Source: Holtiella sp036655075
GTDB lineage: Bacteria; Bacillota; Clostridia; Lachnospirales; Cellulosilyticaceae
Assembly (NCBI RefSeq): GCF_036655075.1
Contig: NZ_JAVVQU010000035.1
Location: forward strand, 1-34,523
Length of the DNA stretch: 34,523 bases
Direction: 5' to 3'
Shown: positions 8,116 through 16,758 of the stretch, one piece after another
Numbering within the stretch: position 1 is the stretch's first letter
How the letters are laid out: each line of letters starts with the position of its first letter
Made by a program: the position numbers and the translations under genes
The notes under the pieces: generated by a model
Told to the model about the DNA's origin: nothing
Databases searched by the model: none
The model's input: only the letters and a program-made list of their open reading frames with translations

Positions 8116-9513
8116 ATGCAGTTTTTAAGGGATGTACATAGGTTTTACATCTTTCATCCTGTATCTTGTGATGAATCTTATTGATGTTATGGGCTAGCCC
8201 TAAAAGAATACATTCTGCCAGTATATTCTTTTCACCACGACATAGGAATCGTTTGAATTTCATATCTTCCTTTAGTACTCCAAAGGCTCCTTCGGATTGA
8301 ATACTTCTGTTCATTCTAAGTTCTGTACCTTCATCACTTAAAATGTGGAGCAAGTCTTCTTGACGTTCTTCCTGAATTTTTTTTGAGACCTCTAAATGTT
8401 TGGTACATTCTTCAAGTGGTATTTTGCTATTATTTCCTTTTATACACTTTATTTTATTAGGGCAATTACTGCAATCTTCACATGTATAAAGTGTTTTTTC
8501 ACTTTTATATCCAGTTTTACTTTTAGACTTTTTTGCACCTACTACCACAAGTTTTTTATATTGGCTACAAAGGTAGAAATCGCCTTCTGTGTTATAACTC
8601 ATATTTTCTCGTCGACTGATATCTGTTTTATATTTTCTTGTCTTACTTATTTCGTAGTTGGAAGGCTTGATAAAAGAAGTCTGTTTATTCTCCTTTAAAT
8701 ACATATAATTTTCTTCACTTTCATATCCTGAATCAGCAATAACATTTGTATAACCATGATTGACATTTGTCTTTAATTCATCTAGGAAAGGGATCATGTT
8801 GTTGTATCTGTTCATTGTGGACCTATTGTAATCCATGCTATATACTCAGCGTCTACACCGAATTGGATGTTATAGGCTGGTTTAAGTTGCCCATTTTTCA
8901 TAACATCTTCTTTCATTCTCATAAAGGTTGCATCATGGTCTGTCTTAGAGAAACTATTCCGTTCACCCATGATGTATAAGTATTGATTATACTTTTTAAA
9001 GCGTGTTAAAAACTTATCCAATTGTTCTATGACTTTTTGAAGTGAAGATTTGCGTTTTCCAACACCATGTACAAAAACAACGCCTTCATCTTTTGGGAGT
9101 TTGCATAGTCTTTTTCTAAGCTTTTTAAGATGATATTGCCTAATCTCTGTTTTATACATCACTCTAATACCAAGTTCATCCTTTACATGTTGAATAAACT
9201 CAGGGATTTTATCTAACAGTTTCTTTTGATTCTTAGTAACAGCTTTTTTCCAAACAAAAGTATATTTATTAGCAGATGCCTCTATTTTCGTACCATCAAT
9301 AAATAAATTCTTGTAAGAGAGTTCTTTATTTTCAGCTAGTAGTGTCGTAAGTCTAGCCATAATAATCTTCGATACAGGTGCAATTTGACCTAGCAATCTC
9401 ACAAAATCATCATCTGGAATCATGATATCAATATTTAGTGGAAGTTTGAGTTGATAAAAGTTGCCACGAGTTGTATAATTCTTGTGTGTAAAATCGTTTA
9501 GTTGCATAGACAT
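8114..9513 (-). pseudogene. IS1182-family transposase, inactivated by a frameshift and an apparent internal deletion
   Basis: Two minus-strand reading frames together make one transposase: 9513-8812 (233 residues) and 8836-8114 (240 residues). The first ends YIAWITIGPQ-stop and the second continues with MNRYNNMIPFLDEL, so about one base has been lost near 8815. The DDE residues are recognisable: the first Asp in LFIDGTKIEA, the second in VIADSGYESEENY, and Glu in EGAFGVLKEDM. A cysteine cluster (CEDCSNCPNKIKC) is also present. The N-terminal part jumps from IPDDDFVRLLGQI straight to APVSKIIMARL, whereas relatives I recall carry some 70-80 more residues there. No slippery heptamer is visible at the frame change, so programmed frameshifting is unlikely. 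A sequencing error could explain the frameshift but not the deletion. Confidence 0.85.
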
Positions 9514-9524
9514 ATTTTACACCT

Positions 9525-9561
9525 ATCCCTAGCTTTTTCGAAGGCTAGGGATTATTTTTTT
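9525..9561 (+). terminator. Hairpin with T-tract between the transposase start and the right IS end
   Basis: ATCCCTAGC (9525-9533) and GCTAGGGAT (9544-9552) are perfectly complementary and are followed by ATTTTTTT on the plus strand. This would stop plus-strand transcription from leaving the element. In the other direction the same hairpin lies in the transposase leader, 11 bases before its start codon, where it could limit translation. Confidence 0.6.
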
Positions 9562-9565
9562 ACAC

Positions 9566-9606
9566 TGAAAAAGGCTGCTACACTAATTTTTTAGTGCAAC
9601 AGCCCC
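9566..9606 (-). terminator. Terminator in the right IS end, reading inward, probably used by the sugar importer operon
   Basis: On the minus strand GGCTGTTGCACTAA (9604-9591) pairs with TTAGTGTAGCAGCC (9586-9573), with two G-U wobbles and a 4-base loop, followed by TTTTT (9572-9568). On the plus strand those two positions would be A-C mismatches. The solute-binding protein gene, ending at 9639, has no other visible terminator. Confidence 0.6.
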
Positions 9607-9638
9607 TTTTTTTGTACTTTTAAATCAATTACTTTATT

Positions 9639-11279
9639 TTAGTATCCTAAAGTTTTTGCTGTTTCATTAACTTCTTTAATCATAGCAGATAAACCTTTAG
9701 CTTCATAATCTTTTAGAAGTTTTTCATACATTACATCCACTGGTTCTGAGCCCATCATAATGTTAACGAGGTCATCTACTGGTTTAATAACAAATTTAGA
9801 TTTGAGTGGTGTAGATAAATAAGTATATCTCATATCAAATTCAGGCATTGTACCTATTGTTTTTGCATCGTTATAGCGTTTCATATCTTGCTCTCTATAA
9901 CCTTCTGGATGCACAGAAGGGAATGTATCATTCCATACAGATGGTGTCCAAGCCACAAGGCTATTAAGTGATTTCATAAAGTCATATTTACCTTGGAATG
10001 CATCAACATCTTTCATCACAAGTTTGCCCGCTACTACATCATAGTCCTCACCTTCAAAACCATAGTTGATTAATCTTACCCCTTCTTCTGATATTAAGAA
10101 ATCATAGATTTCTAAGATTTTTGTCATTTTAGTATCATCTACACTTGATGAAATATAAGACTCTGACCAAGCTGTTCTAAATACTGGGAAATAAGTGTTC
10201 CCATCTTTGGCTGGGAATAAGTTGAGCATTTTAACATCTTCTAAGAAGTTTTCTCCTGGATACACTTCTTCCCAGTGTTTTGCCACATTTGCATAACTTG
10301 ATGTGAACCCTCCTGCTTGCAGTAAGGCTGCACTTTGACCTTGTAAGAATTTATCTTGACCTTGTTGCACTTTTGTAATAGCAATATCTTTTTCAATGAC
10401 ACCTTTTGTATACATCTCTCTTGCTAATTCAAAAGTAGCAAGCGCATCTCCCGCAAAATATGCTGGTACATATTGCCCGTCTTTTTCTACCCATTTGTAG
10501 TCACTTCCACTACCATCAGACATAGCTGCTGGTAAACTATATGTAAATAAGAATCCATCTAATAGCGTTGGTACAGTTGCTGTAAGACCACCTACATTTT
10601 TTCCTTCTGGGTCAGCTACAATAATTTTTTGCATCATATCCATAAACTCTTCCCAAGTTTCTGGTTCCTTTGTTACGCCCGCTTCTTGAGCTAAGTCCCA
10701 TCTATAAAGCACAACTCTATCTACAGCATTCCAATAGCTATCTGGATAAGTTTTTCTTGGAACACAGTATAATTGGTTATCAATTTTTAACGTTTGAATA
10801 TCATCTACATTCAAATATTCTTCTAAGTTTGGATAGGCTGATAAGTCTTCTGGCAAAGCTTTTAAGACACCTTGTGAAGTCCAATCATTATAATAAGATG
10901 TACCAATTGCATCTATAGAGAAGATATCTGGCAAAGTGCCTGATGCAGCCCAGAGTTGTATTTTTTGCACATAATCATCCCATGTAACGTTCATAGGTTT
11001 AAACTTTACATTAAATTTGTCTTCTATCGTTTTAAGGACTTTGTCATTTTCTCCACCAGCTAAGCCACCCTCTACATCCCAGTGCGCAATGGTAATCTCC
11101 ATAGGTTTGTCACTCTTTTTATGGCTCTCATCTTTATTAGCTTCTTCTTTACCACTTGCTACTTGTTTATCGCCAGAATCACTCCCTGTTGTAGGCACTT
11201 TTGTTCCACATCCGGCTAAACTTCCTACTACAAGGACTTGAAGCATTAAAATCGCTGACCATTTTTTGATACATTTCAT
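9639..11279 (-). CDS. LplA-type oligosaccharide-binding lipoprotein of an ABC importer
   Basis: A 546-residue extracellular solute-binding protein. It has a signal peptide with lipobox LAGC (Cys24), a Ser/Gly/Lys/Glu-rich linker to about residue 58, then a family 1 binding domain with MEITIAHWDVEGG, IFSIDAIGTSYYNDW and a C-terminal DLVNIMMGSEPVDVMYEKL. The length of roughly 550 residues and the pairing with two permeases but no ATPase are typical of LplA/YtcQ-type systems, which borrow a shared MsmX-like ATPase encoded elsewhere. It is the last gene of the operon, 48 bases after the second permease, with AAGGGGG (11290s) as ribosome binding site. By family it binds an oligosaccharide outside the cell; the sugar is unknown. 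Relatives take up pectin and rhamnogalacturonan fragments, among other glycans. Confidence 0.92.
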   Translation of the reverse strand: MKCIKKWSAILMLQVLVVGSLAGCGTKVPTTGSDSGDKQVASGKEEANKDESHKKSDKPMEITIAHWDVEGGLAGGENDKVLKTIEDKFNVKFKPMNVTWDDYVQKIQLWAASGTLPDIFSIDAIGTSYYNDWTSQGVLKALPEDLSAYPNLEEYLNVDDIQTLKIDNQLYCVPRKTYPDSYWNAVDRVVLYRWDLAQEAGVTKEPETWEEFMDMMQKIIVADPEGKNVGGLTATVPTLLDGFLFTYSLPAAMSDGSGSDYKWVEKDGQYVPAYFAGDALATFELAREMYTKGVIEKDIAITKVQQGQDKFLQGQSAALLQAGGFTSSYANVAKHWEEVYPGENFLEDVKMLNLFPAKDGNTYFPVFRTAWSESYISSSVDDTKMTKILEIYDFLISEEGVRLINYGFEGEDYDVVAGKLVMKDVDAFQGKYDFMKSLNSLVAWTPSVWNDTFPSVHPEGYREQDMKRYNDAKTIGTMPEFDMRYTYLSTPLKSKFVIKPVDDLVNIMMGSEPVDVMYEKLLKDYEAKGLSAMIKEVNETAKTLGY

Positions 11280-11327
11280 TTTTATATCCCCCTTTAATAT
11301 GATATTCCTAATAAATTAATACTTTGG

Positions 11328-12221
11328 TTATTCTTTGACTGAGCCTACCATGACCCCCTTTACAAAGTGTTTTTGTACAAATGGATACACACAAAGTATA
11401 GGTACCGTTGCAACTACAATAGTTGCCATTTGCACAGATTGCATATAAACCTTCCCTTGCCCACCTAGCATAGTCTGAGCTTGTGTTGCAAGTTGTGTAT
11501 TAAAGTTAATAAGTACTTCCCTTAAATAAATTTGTAAAGGTTGTAAGTCCTTTTGATTAATATACAACAAAGCATTCCACCACTCATTCCATCGTTCTAC
11601 TGAATAGAACAATGCGAATGTTGCCATGAAGGGCATTGAGATAGGGAGTATGACCTTTGTTAAAATAGTGATATCATTGGCTCCATCTATTTTTGCTGCT
11701 TCCTCTAAACTATCTGGTAAACTCATAAAGTAATTTTTCATAATAATAAGGTAATATGTACTAATTGCACAGGGTAAAATCATAGACCAAATATTGTTGG
11801 TCATGCCGTAATCTTTCATGACCAAATAAGTAGGAACAAGCCCTCCATTAAATAGCATGGTAACTAATACAAACCACATCATAACTTTTCTACCTATTAA
11901 ATGTTTCTTAGAAAGTACGTAAGCACCTATAACAGATAAAAACATATTAACTACCGTCCCTACTATCGTTACAAATAACGTAACACCTACTGACTTAAAG
12001 AAGTACGCATCTTCTATAATCGTTTTATACCCTGTCCAATCAACTACATAAGGCAGTAGATAGGGCGTATATGTTGTAACAGATTGTGTGTTTGCTACTG
12101 ATGTAATTAATACATTATAAAATGGATAAATGGTTAAAATCCCGAGTAGACTCAGACCTATAATAAGAATAATTTCAAAGGCTGACATAGATTTTAATGA
12201 TTTTAGTTTCTTTTTTTTCAT
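11328..12221 (-). CDS. Carbohydrate ABC transporter permease, LplC/YtcP type
   Basis: A 297-residue inner-membrane protein with six spans. It carries the EAA loop (DSLEEAAKIDGANDITILTKVILPIS) that docks the ATPase, and it ends VMVGSVKE as is usual for LplC/YtcP permeases. It pairs with the permease encoded immediately upstream (17 bases apart) to form the channel. The ATG at 12221 follows AAAGGA with about 9 bases of spacing. A Lys-rich N-terminus precedes the first span at about residues 17-37. Confidence 0.93.
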   Translation of the reverse strand: MKKKKLKSLKSMSAFEIILIIGLSLLGILTIYPFYNVLITSVANTQSVTTYTPYLLPYVVDWTGYKTIIEDAYFFKSVGVTLFVTIVGTVVNMFLSVIGAYVLSKKHLIGRKVMMWFVLVTMLFNGGLVPTYLVMKDYGMTNNIWSMILPCAISTYYLIIMKNYFMSLPDSLEEAAKIDGANDITILTKVILPISMPFMATFALFYSVERWNEWWNALLYINQKDLQPLQIYLREVLINFNTQLATQAQTMLGGQGKVYMQSVQMATIVVATVPILCVYPFVQKHFVKGVMVGSVKE

Positions 12222-12238
12222 GGCGCTATTCCTTTCTT

Positions 12239-13201
12239 TTAAAATAAGCCTTGTTCTCCAGATTTAGTCACAATCTTATTCGTAGTTGTTAAAAGTATGA
12301 CCCCAACCACTGACTTAAATAAGCCTAATGCGGTAGTATATCCGAAGTTTCCGCCTCTTACAAACGACTTTCTAAATACGTAAGTATCGATTGTATCTGC
12401 TACAGAATATACTGGTGAGGAATATAAGTTAAAGATTTGGTCAAAGTTAGCACCATTTGTCATAATCTGTCCTACTGCTAAAATAAACATAATCACTACT
12501 GTACTCTTAATCCCAGGCCATGATATATGTACCATTTTCTGCCATCTATTTGCACCATCTATACCCGCTGCTTCATAAAGCCCTGGGTCAATACTTGCAA
12601 ATGCTGCCAAATAAATAATAGAATCCCATCCAATTTCCTTCCATATATTTGAAATCCATATGAAGGGTCTAAAAGCACTTTCTGATACAAGTGGTGAAAT
12701 AGCATCCATACCTAATGTCCCTAATACTTGATTAATGATTCCATTTGAAGCAAACATATTTGTAAGTACGCCTGCCAATACAACCCATGATATAAAGTGT
12801 GGGAAAGTAAATATTGTTTGATAAAACTTTTTGAGTCTAGGTCTTGTAATTTCATTAAGTAATATGGCTAATATAATAGGCGTTGGAAAATGAAAGACAA
12901 GCTTTCCAAAGCTAAAAATCAATGTATTTTTAAGTGCCCTCCAAAATTCCATATCTTCAAACATCATTTTAAAGTTTTGGAACCCTACCCAAGGGCTATC
13001 CCATAGCCCCATATCATATCGGAATTCTTTGAATGCCAGAGTAAGCCCTCCCATTGGCAAATAACAAAACATCAGATACCACAAAAGAACAGGTACAATC
13101 AATAAATATAATAATTTATCATTACTGATTCTTTGGCATGTGCGTTGCCAGTTACTCTTTACTACAACTTCTTGAGCTACTTGTTTTTTGTCTAATTTCA
13201 T
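12239..13201 (-). CDS. Carbohydrate ABC transporter permease, LplB/YteP type
   Basis: A 320-residue permease with a cytoplasmic N-terminus, a first span near residues 33-50 (LLYLLIVPVLLWYLMFCYLP) and an EAA loop reading LYEAAGIDGANRWQKMVHIS. WVGFQNFKMMFEDMEFW and the length match LplB/YteP-type subunits. It is the first gene of the importer operon (permease, permease, binding protein). The ATG at 13201 is preceded by AGGAGG at 13211-13216. The 234-base region to the divergent sensor kinase carries the likely control elements (13246-13306). Confidence 0.93.
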   Translation of the reverse strand: MKLDKKQVAQEVVVKSNWQRTCQRISNDKLLYLLIVPVLLWYLMFCYLPMGGLTLAFKEFRYDMGLWDSPWVGFQNFKMMFEDMEFWRALKNTLIFSFGKLVFHFPTPIILAILLNEITRPRLKKFYQTIFTFPHFISWVVLAGVLTNMFASNGIINQVLGTLGMDAISPLVSESAFRPFIWISNIWKEIGWDSIIYLAAFASIDPGLYEAAGIDGANRWQKMVHISWPGIKSTVVIMFILAVGQIMTNGANFDQIFNLYSSPVYSVADTIDTYVFRKSFVRGGNFGYTTALGLFKSVVGVILLTTTNKIVTKSGEQGLF

Positions 13202-13245
13202 ATGTATACGAGCCTCCTATCACTAATTTATATCTTCATCTACCA

Positions 13246-13306
13246 TTAGTATATAGTTTATAATTCACAAACAACATGCAAATTACATAGTGTATCTATG
13301 TAATTT
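13246..13306 (-). promoter_or_regulatory. Control region of the sugar importer: shared 14-mer, inverted repeat and possible promoter
   Basis: ACAAACAACATGCA at 13267-13280 is identical to a 14-mer at 18453-18466 before the DUF4091 gene, in the same orientation relative to the gene. It contains a possible -35 on the minus strand (TTGTTT, 13274-13269), with a possible -10 TACTAA at 13251-13246, 17 bases away. Directly upstream, AAATTACATAG (13280-13290) and CTATGTAATTT (13296-13306) form a perfect 11-bp inverted repeat with a 5-base spacer. Candidate binding sites for the neighbouring AraC-type regulator. Confidence 0.5.
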
Positions 13307-13371
13307 TTATATTTAATTTTAGAATTATGCATTTTTTTTAGTCAATATAACTTTTATCCATATACAAAATA

Positions 13372-13400
13372 TTGATATTTTATAATTTTTATTATATTAT
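13372..13400 (+). promoter_or_regulatory. Possible promoter of the sensor kinase gene
   Basis: TTGATA (13372-13377) and TATTAT (13395-13400) are separated by 17 bases, 36 bases before the kinase start. The surroundings are very AT-rich, so a chance match is possible. Confidence 0.45.
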
Positions 13401-13435
13401 TCAATTATCATCCTAAATATCTAAGAGGACTATTC

Positions 13436-15232
13436 ATGAAATTACTCAAGAATCGCACCATCAAATCACAATTTAACCTTATTATAGCCAGCCTCATTAT
13501 TGTATGTAGCCTATTAGGCTTTCTAGTTAACTTAACTGTACAAAATCTGCTTTTACAAAACAAAATAAATTATGCACAAAATACAGCATTAAAATTCGAA
13601 AGTGAAATTAACCATCTTTTTAAAAGGATAAATTCTATTTCTGAGTATATTCAATATGAACCTGCTCTAGAAAACCTCTTTATAAACCCTTTTAATGACA
13701 AAACTCAATCTTATTTTAATGATTTGCATGTCAAGCTTACCTCTCTATCTATTATGAATCATGATATTGCTGACATCGCATTAGTAAATGATGCCATCTC
13801 TTGGTCTAGCCTTTTCAACAAATCAGATTTACAGGCATTCCTACATCAACTCGATGGCTCCCCCGGTTTATCAAGTCTTGGTATTGTTCCTCCCTCATTT
13901 ATTGCAGCAACGGCACCTTCTTACCTTGTATTTGGTCGCAATATTTGGTGCTATAATGACCCAAACTATTTTGGTCAGAAATTAGGCAGTGTAATTATTT
14001 CTATTGACCCTGCAAAATCCTCTATACAACTGCCCCATAACGAAAATGTTGATACTTATTTTATGCTCGCCGACCAAAATCTGAATTTGTATCCTTTTAA
14101 CTGTATCGACTCACTTGCGCAATCCATTTTTTCTACTGTCACTACTCAACTTCCATTATTACAAGAGAACATTACACATGTACCCTTACAAGTGGATACG
14201 CCAGACTATGTTATGTATATATCCTACATTCCTTCAATGTCTTACTACGTTATTAGTGCCATAGATAAACATAGCCTTTTTTCAGATTTAGGTACAACTC
14301 GTATTTTAATTGCTTTAATCATCTTAATTGTTATCTTGTTTATGTGGTTGCTTATTAAACTTTTACTAAGCAGTGTCCTTACACCCATTAACAAACTCTA
14401 TGTCTTTATTAAAAGTATCCGAGAAGGCAACCATAAAAAGCTTAAACAGGCTATTATTCTTGAAGGATGTACAGAAATCAATACACTTGGGAATGAATTT
14501 AACCGAATGCTTTTAGAGATTAATACTCTTAACCATCAACTCTTTGATACTACTACTTCCCTCTATGAATTAGAAATTGAAAAAAATAAGGCTGAAATTG
14601 CTCACCTTAGAAGTCAAATTAATCCCCATTTCTTGTACAACACCTTAGAATCCATCCGGGGAATTGCTTTAGAAAAAGAGATACCACAAATAGCTACTAT
14701 GACTGTTGCTATGGGCAAAATTTTCCGCTATAGCATTAAGGGTGCATCCACTGCTCCTCTTCTCGAAGAATTAACAATTATTAAAGCTTATCTAGATATT
14801 CAGCTCGTACGTTTTAACTGTAAATTTGAAGTTTTCTATAGCATTCATCCAAATACTGAAACTCTATATGTACCCAAGATGATCCTACAGCCACTTATAG
14901 AAAATGCCATTTTTCATGGCATAGAAAAAAAAATAGATGCTGGCTTACTCTACATCGGTAGCAAAATAACTCCTGATCACGCCTTGTACATTACGATTCA
15001 AGATGATGGTGTAGGCATGTCCTCTGATACAGTTGAAACACTTCTATTAAATGACGGAATAACTTCGCATATCGGGATTTTAAATGTCCATAATCGCATT
15101 AAATTATTATATGGTGATGCTTACGGTCTTCAGATTGTTAGTTCCGAACAGCTCGGTACCAAAATCACGATTGTTTTACCTATTATCTCTACAGAAAAGA
15201 GGAATAATTATGCCGAACGTACTCATAGTTGA
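13436..15232 (+). CDS. YesM-type sensor histidine kinase
   Basis: A 598-residue membrane kinase. TM1 lies at about 14-36, followed by an extracellular sensor region of about 250 residues and TM2 at about 288-310. A HAMP-like linker and coiled coil (ELEIEKNKAEIAHLRSQ) come next, then the His_kinase domain (PF06580) with NPHFLYNTLE and phospho-accepting His398. The ATP-binding domain has ILQPLIENAIFHGI, DDGVGMS and GILNVHNRIKLLYG. Such kinases phosphorylate AraC-type regulators encoded beside them and usually sense extracellular sugars, sometimes through the binding lipoprotein. Its last 23 bases overlap the regulator start, so the pair is translationally coupled. The ATG at 13436 follows AAGAGGA. 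Divergent to the importer operon, which it probably controls. Confidence 0.95.
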   Translation: MKLLKNRTIKSQFNLIIASLIIVCSLLGFLVNLTVQNLLLQNKINYAQNTALKFESEINHLFKRINSISEYIQYEPALENLFINPFNDKTQSYFNDLHVKLTSLSIMNHDIADIALVNDAISWSSLFNKSDLQAFLHQLDGSPGLSSLGIVPPSFIAATAPSYLVFGRNIWCYNDPNYFGQKLGSVIISIDPAKSSIQLPHNENVDTYFMLADQNLNLYPFNCIDSLAQSIFSTVTTQLPLLQENITHVPLQVDTPDYVMYISYIPSMSYYVISAIDKHSLFSDLGTTRILIALIILIVILFMWLLIKLLLSSVLTPINKLYVFIKSIREGNHKKLKQAIILEGCTEINTLGNEFNRMLLEINTLNHQLFDTTTSLYELEIEKNKAEIAHLRSQINPHFLYNTLESIRGIALEKEIPQIATMTVAMGKIFRYSIKGASTAPLLEELTIIKAYLDIQLVRFNCKFEVFYSIHPNTETLYVPKMILQPLIENAIFHGIEKKIDAGLLYIGSKITPDHALYITIQDDGVGMSSDTVETLLLNDGITSHIGILNVHNRIKLLYGDAYGLQIVSSEQLGTKITIVLPIISTEKRNNYAERTHS

Positions 15233-16637
15233 TGATGAAAACTTTGTTGTTAAATCCCTAGTGAGTTCCATCAATTGGGATTCACTTAAACTACATGTCT
15301 CCACCACTTGTACTAACGGGGTAGATGCCCTTGACTACATTGAACACCACCCCATTGATATTGTGATTACAGATATTCGCATGCCTGGTTTTACAGGACT
15401 AGATTTATGTAGCTCTTTGCATACCAAATATCCTCATATCAAAATTATCCTTATCAGTGGCTATGCGGATTTCGCTTATGCTCAAAAGGCTATCAAATAT
15501 AACGTTATTGGCTATTGTGTGAAACCTCTAGATTATGATGAACTCACTCTTATTCTAAGTAAGGCAGTTGCATCTCAAAAAGCCATTAATCCCCCCACTT
15601 TAGATATTATTGACTGTATTTCAAATGAAGACTATAAATCTATTTCCACTTTCTTACTTGACCATGCTATTGACCCTCATCAGTTTTATATGATGATTAC
15701 CATGGGTGCTGACGCACTTAATATCAACATTACTTGTCCCAAAATCATTCTCAAATTCGGTCCTCTTAAATATCTTTATATTTTGGCGCGCCCCCTATAT
15801 CCTTATGACCTACCTACTGGCTTATTGGCTACATTACAAATCAAAGGTGTTGGAATTTACCCCCATCCCCTAACGCTGAAACAGTTGAAGCAAGCCATTG
15901 ATGACACCATTATAATGGCCTATCAATTCTTCTTTTTAGGTGTGCCTTGCTTATGCACAACGCTAACAGCTTGTAATCATTCATCTATATTGTCAAAATT
16001 GCAAAATGGTCTTTCCACAAACAATCTAGGCGCTATTCGTTCCACACTGTCAGAACTTATAACATCTGAACAGCTAAAAAAATATGATATAAGCTTTGCT
16101 ATGAAGCTTTATAACCTTCTCATTACACACTACATTGTTCAACATCAATTTGAAACAGAGGACCTTTATGGCTATAACTTTGATGAACTTATCAATAAGT
16201 TTGAAAGTTTCTCATCCATGCTCACTTATCTCGATGATGTCTTCTGTGAACAATTACCAATAGAAGATTTATCTCATAGTTATAATAATAACTTTATACA
16301 TATCCTAAAGTATGTTAACCATTACTATATGCATGATATTTCAATTCGAGATGTCGCTGCAGAGCTTGGCCTAAATGCCAATTATATTAGTCAATTATTT
16401 AAAAAGGAAACAGGTTACACTTACACCAAATACTTAACCCGTTTAAGAATGGAAAAAGCCAAGCAACTGCTTCTTGAAACAAGCTTATCTATTAGCGATA
16501 TCTGTGAGCAAGTAGGCTATAATGACTATTTTTATTTCCTTAAGACTTTCAAAAAATATACAGGTTTAAGCCCTAGTAATTATAAAGTTCAACTTATTTC
16601 TTCTAATCAAAAATGTTTATCCTCAATGTCATTATAA
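15210..16637 (+). CDS. YesN-type response regulator with AraC DNA-binding domain
   Basis: A 475-residue regulator. The receiver domain (1-120) has acidic residues VDDEN (8-10), phospho-acceptor Asp55 in VITDIRMPG and Lys in VKPLDYDEL. A middle region of unknown fold (about 130-370) follows. The C-terminal AraC module (about 375-460) has both helix-turn-helix motifs: IRDVAAELGLNANYISQLF and ISDICEQVGYNDYFYFLKTF. I chose ATG 15210 because GAGG (15199-15202) lies 7 bases before it and the receiver domain starts there. The frame is open to 15084 inside the kinase gene, but that extension is not receiver-like. Phosphorylated by the kinase, it should activate the importer and perhaps the DUF4091 gene. 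Confidence 0.95.
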   Translation: MPNVLIVDDENFVVKSLVSSINWDSLKLHVSTTCTNGVDALDYIEHHPIDIVITDIRMPGFTGLDLCSSLHTKYPHIKIILISGYADFAYAQKAIKYNVIGYCVKPLDYDELTLILSKAVASQKAINPPTLDIIDCISNEDYKSISTFLLDHAIDPHQFYMMITMGADALNINITCPKIILKFGPLKYLYILARPLYPYDLPTGLLATLQIKGVGIYPHPLTLKQLKQAIDDTIIMAYQFFFLGVPCLCTTLTACNHSSILSKLQNGLSTNNLGAIRSTLSELITSEQLKKYDISFAMKLYNLLITHYIVQHQFETEDLYGYNFDELINKFESFSSMLTYLDDVFCEQLPIEDLSHSYNNNFIHILKYVNHYYMHDISIRDVAAELGLNANYISQLFKKETGYTYTKYLTRLRMEKAKQLLLETSLSISDICEQVGYNDYFYFLKTFKKYTGLSPSNYKVQLISSNQKCLSSMSL

Positions 16638-16703
16638 GTTTCTCCTTTAGGTACACAGATCGCTTATAAAAATAAATATTATCCACCTCACGCTTAAGTT
16701 AAT

Positions 16704-16745
16704 AGGGCTATGAATCTAGTTTTAACCATCTAGTTTCATAGCCCT
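16704..16745. terminator. Bidirectional terminator-like hairpin between convergent genes
   Basis: AGGGCTATGAATCTAG (16704-16719) pairs with CTAGTTTCATAGCCCT (16730-16745) at 15 of 16 positions with a 10-base loop. The T-tails are weak on both sides. It lies between the response regulator and the DUF4091 gene, which converge here. Confidence 0.6.
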
Positions 16746-16758
16746 CTATAACTTTATA

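Larger units (their letters stand above)
7953..9613. mobile_element. IS1182-family-like insertion sequence, decayed
   Basis: About 1.65 kb bounded by inverted ends. The left end reads AAAAAGGGGCTGTTGCATTA (from 7953) and the right end, on the other strand, AAAAAGGGGCTGTTGCACTA (from 9611), with one mismatch in 20. The inside encodes one transposase on the minus strand, now broken. The exact outer borders are uncertain because both ends run into A/T tracts, and I see no clear target duplication. The element lies between two convergent genes, directly behind the small hairpin of the amino-acid permease. The transposase assigns it to the IS1182 group of DDE elements. It should be non-autonomous, though its ends look usable. 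Confidence 0.88.

Noticed and set aside
8812..8836. Programmed ribosomal frameshift in the transposase
   Set aside because: No A6G-type or other slippery heptamer at the junction, and the N-terminal deletion already suggests a dead gene.
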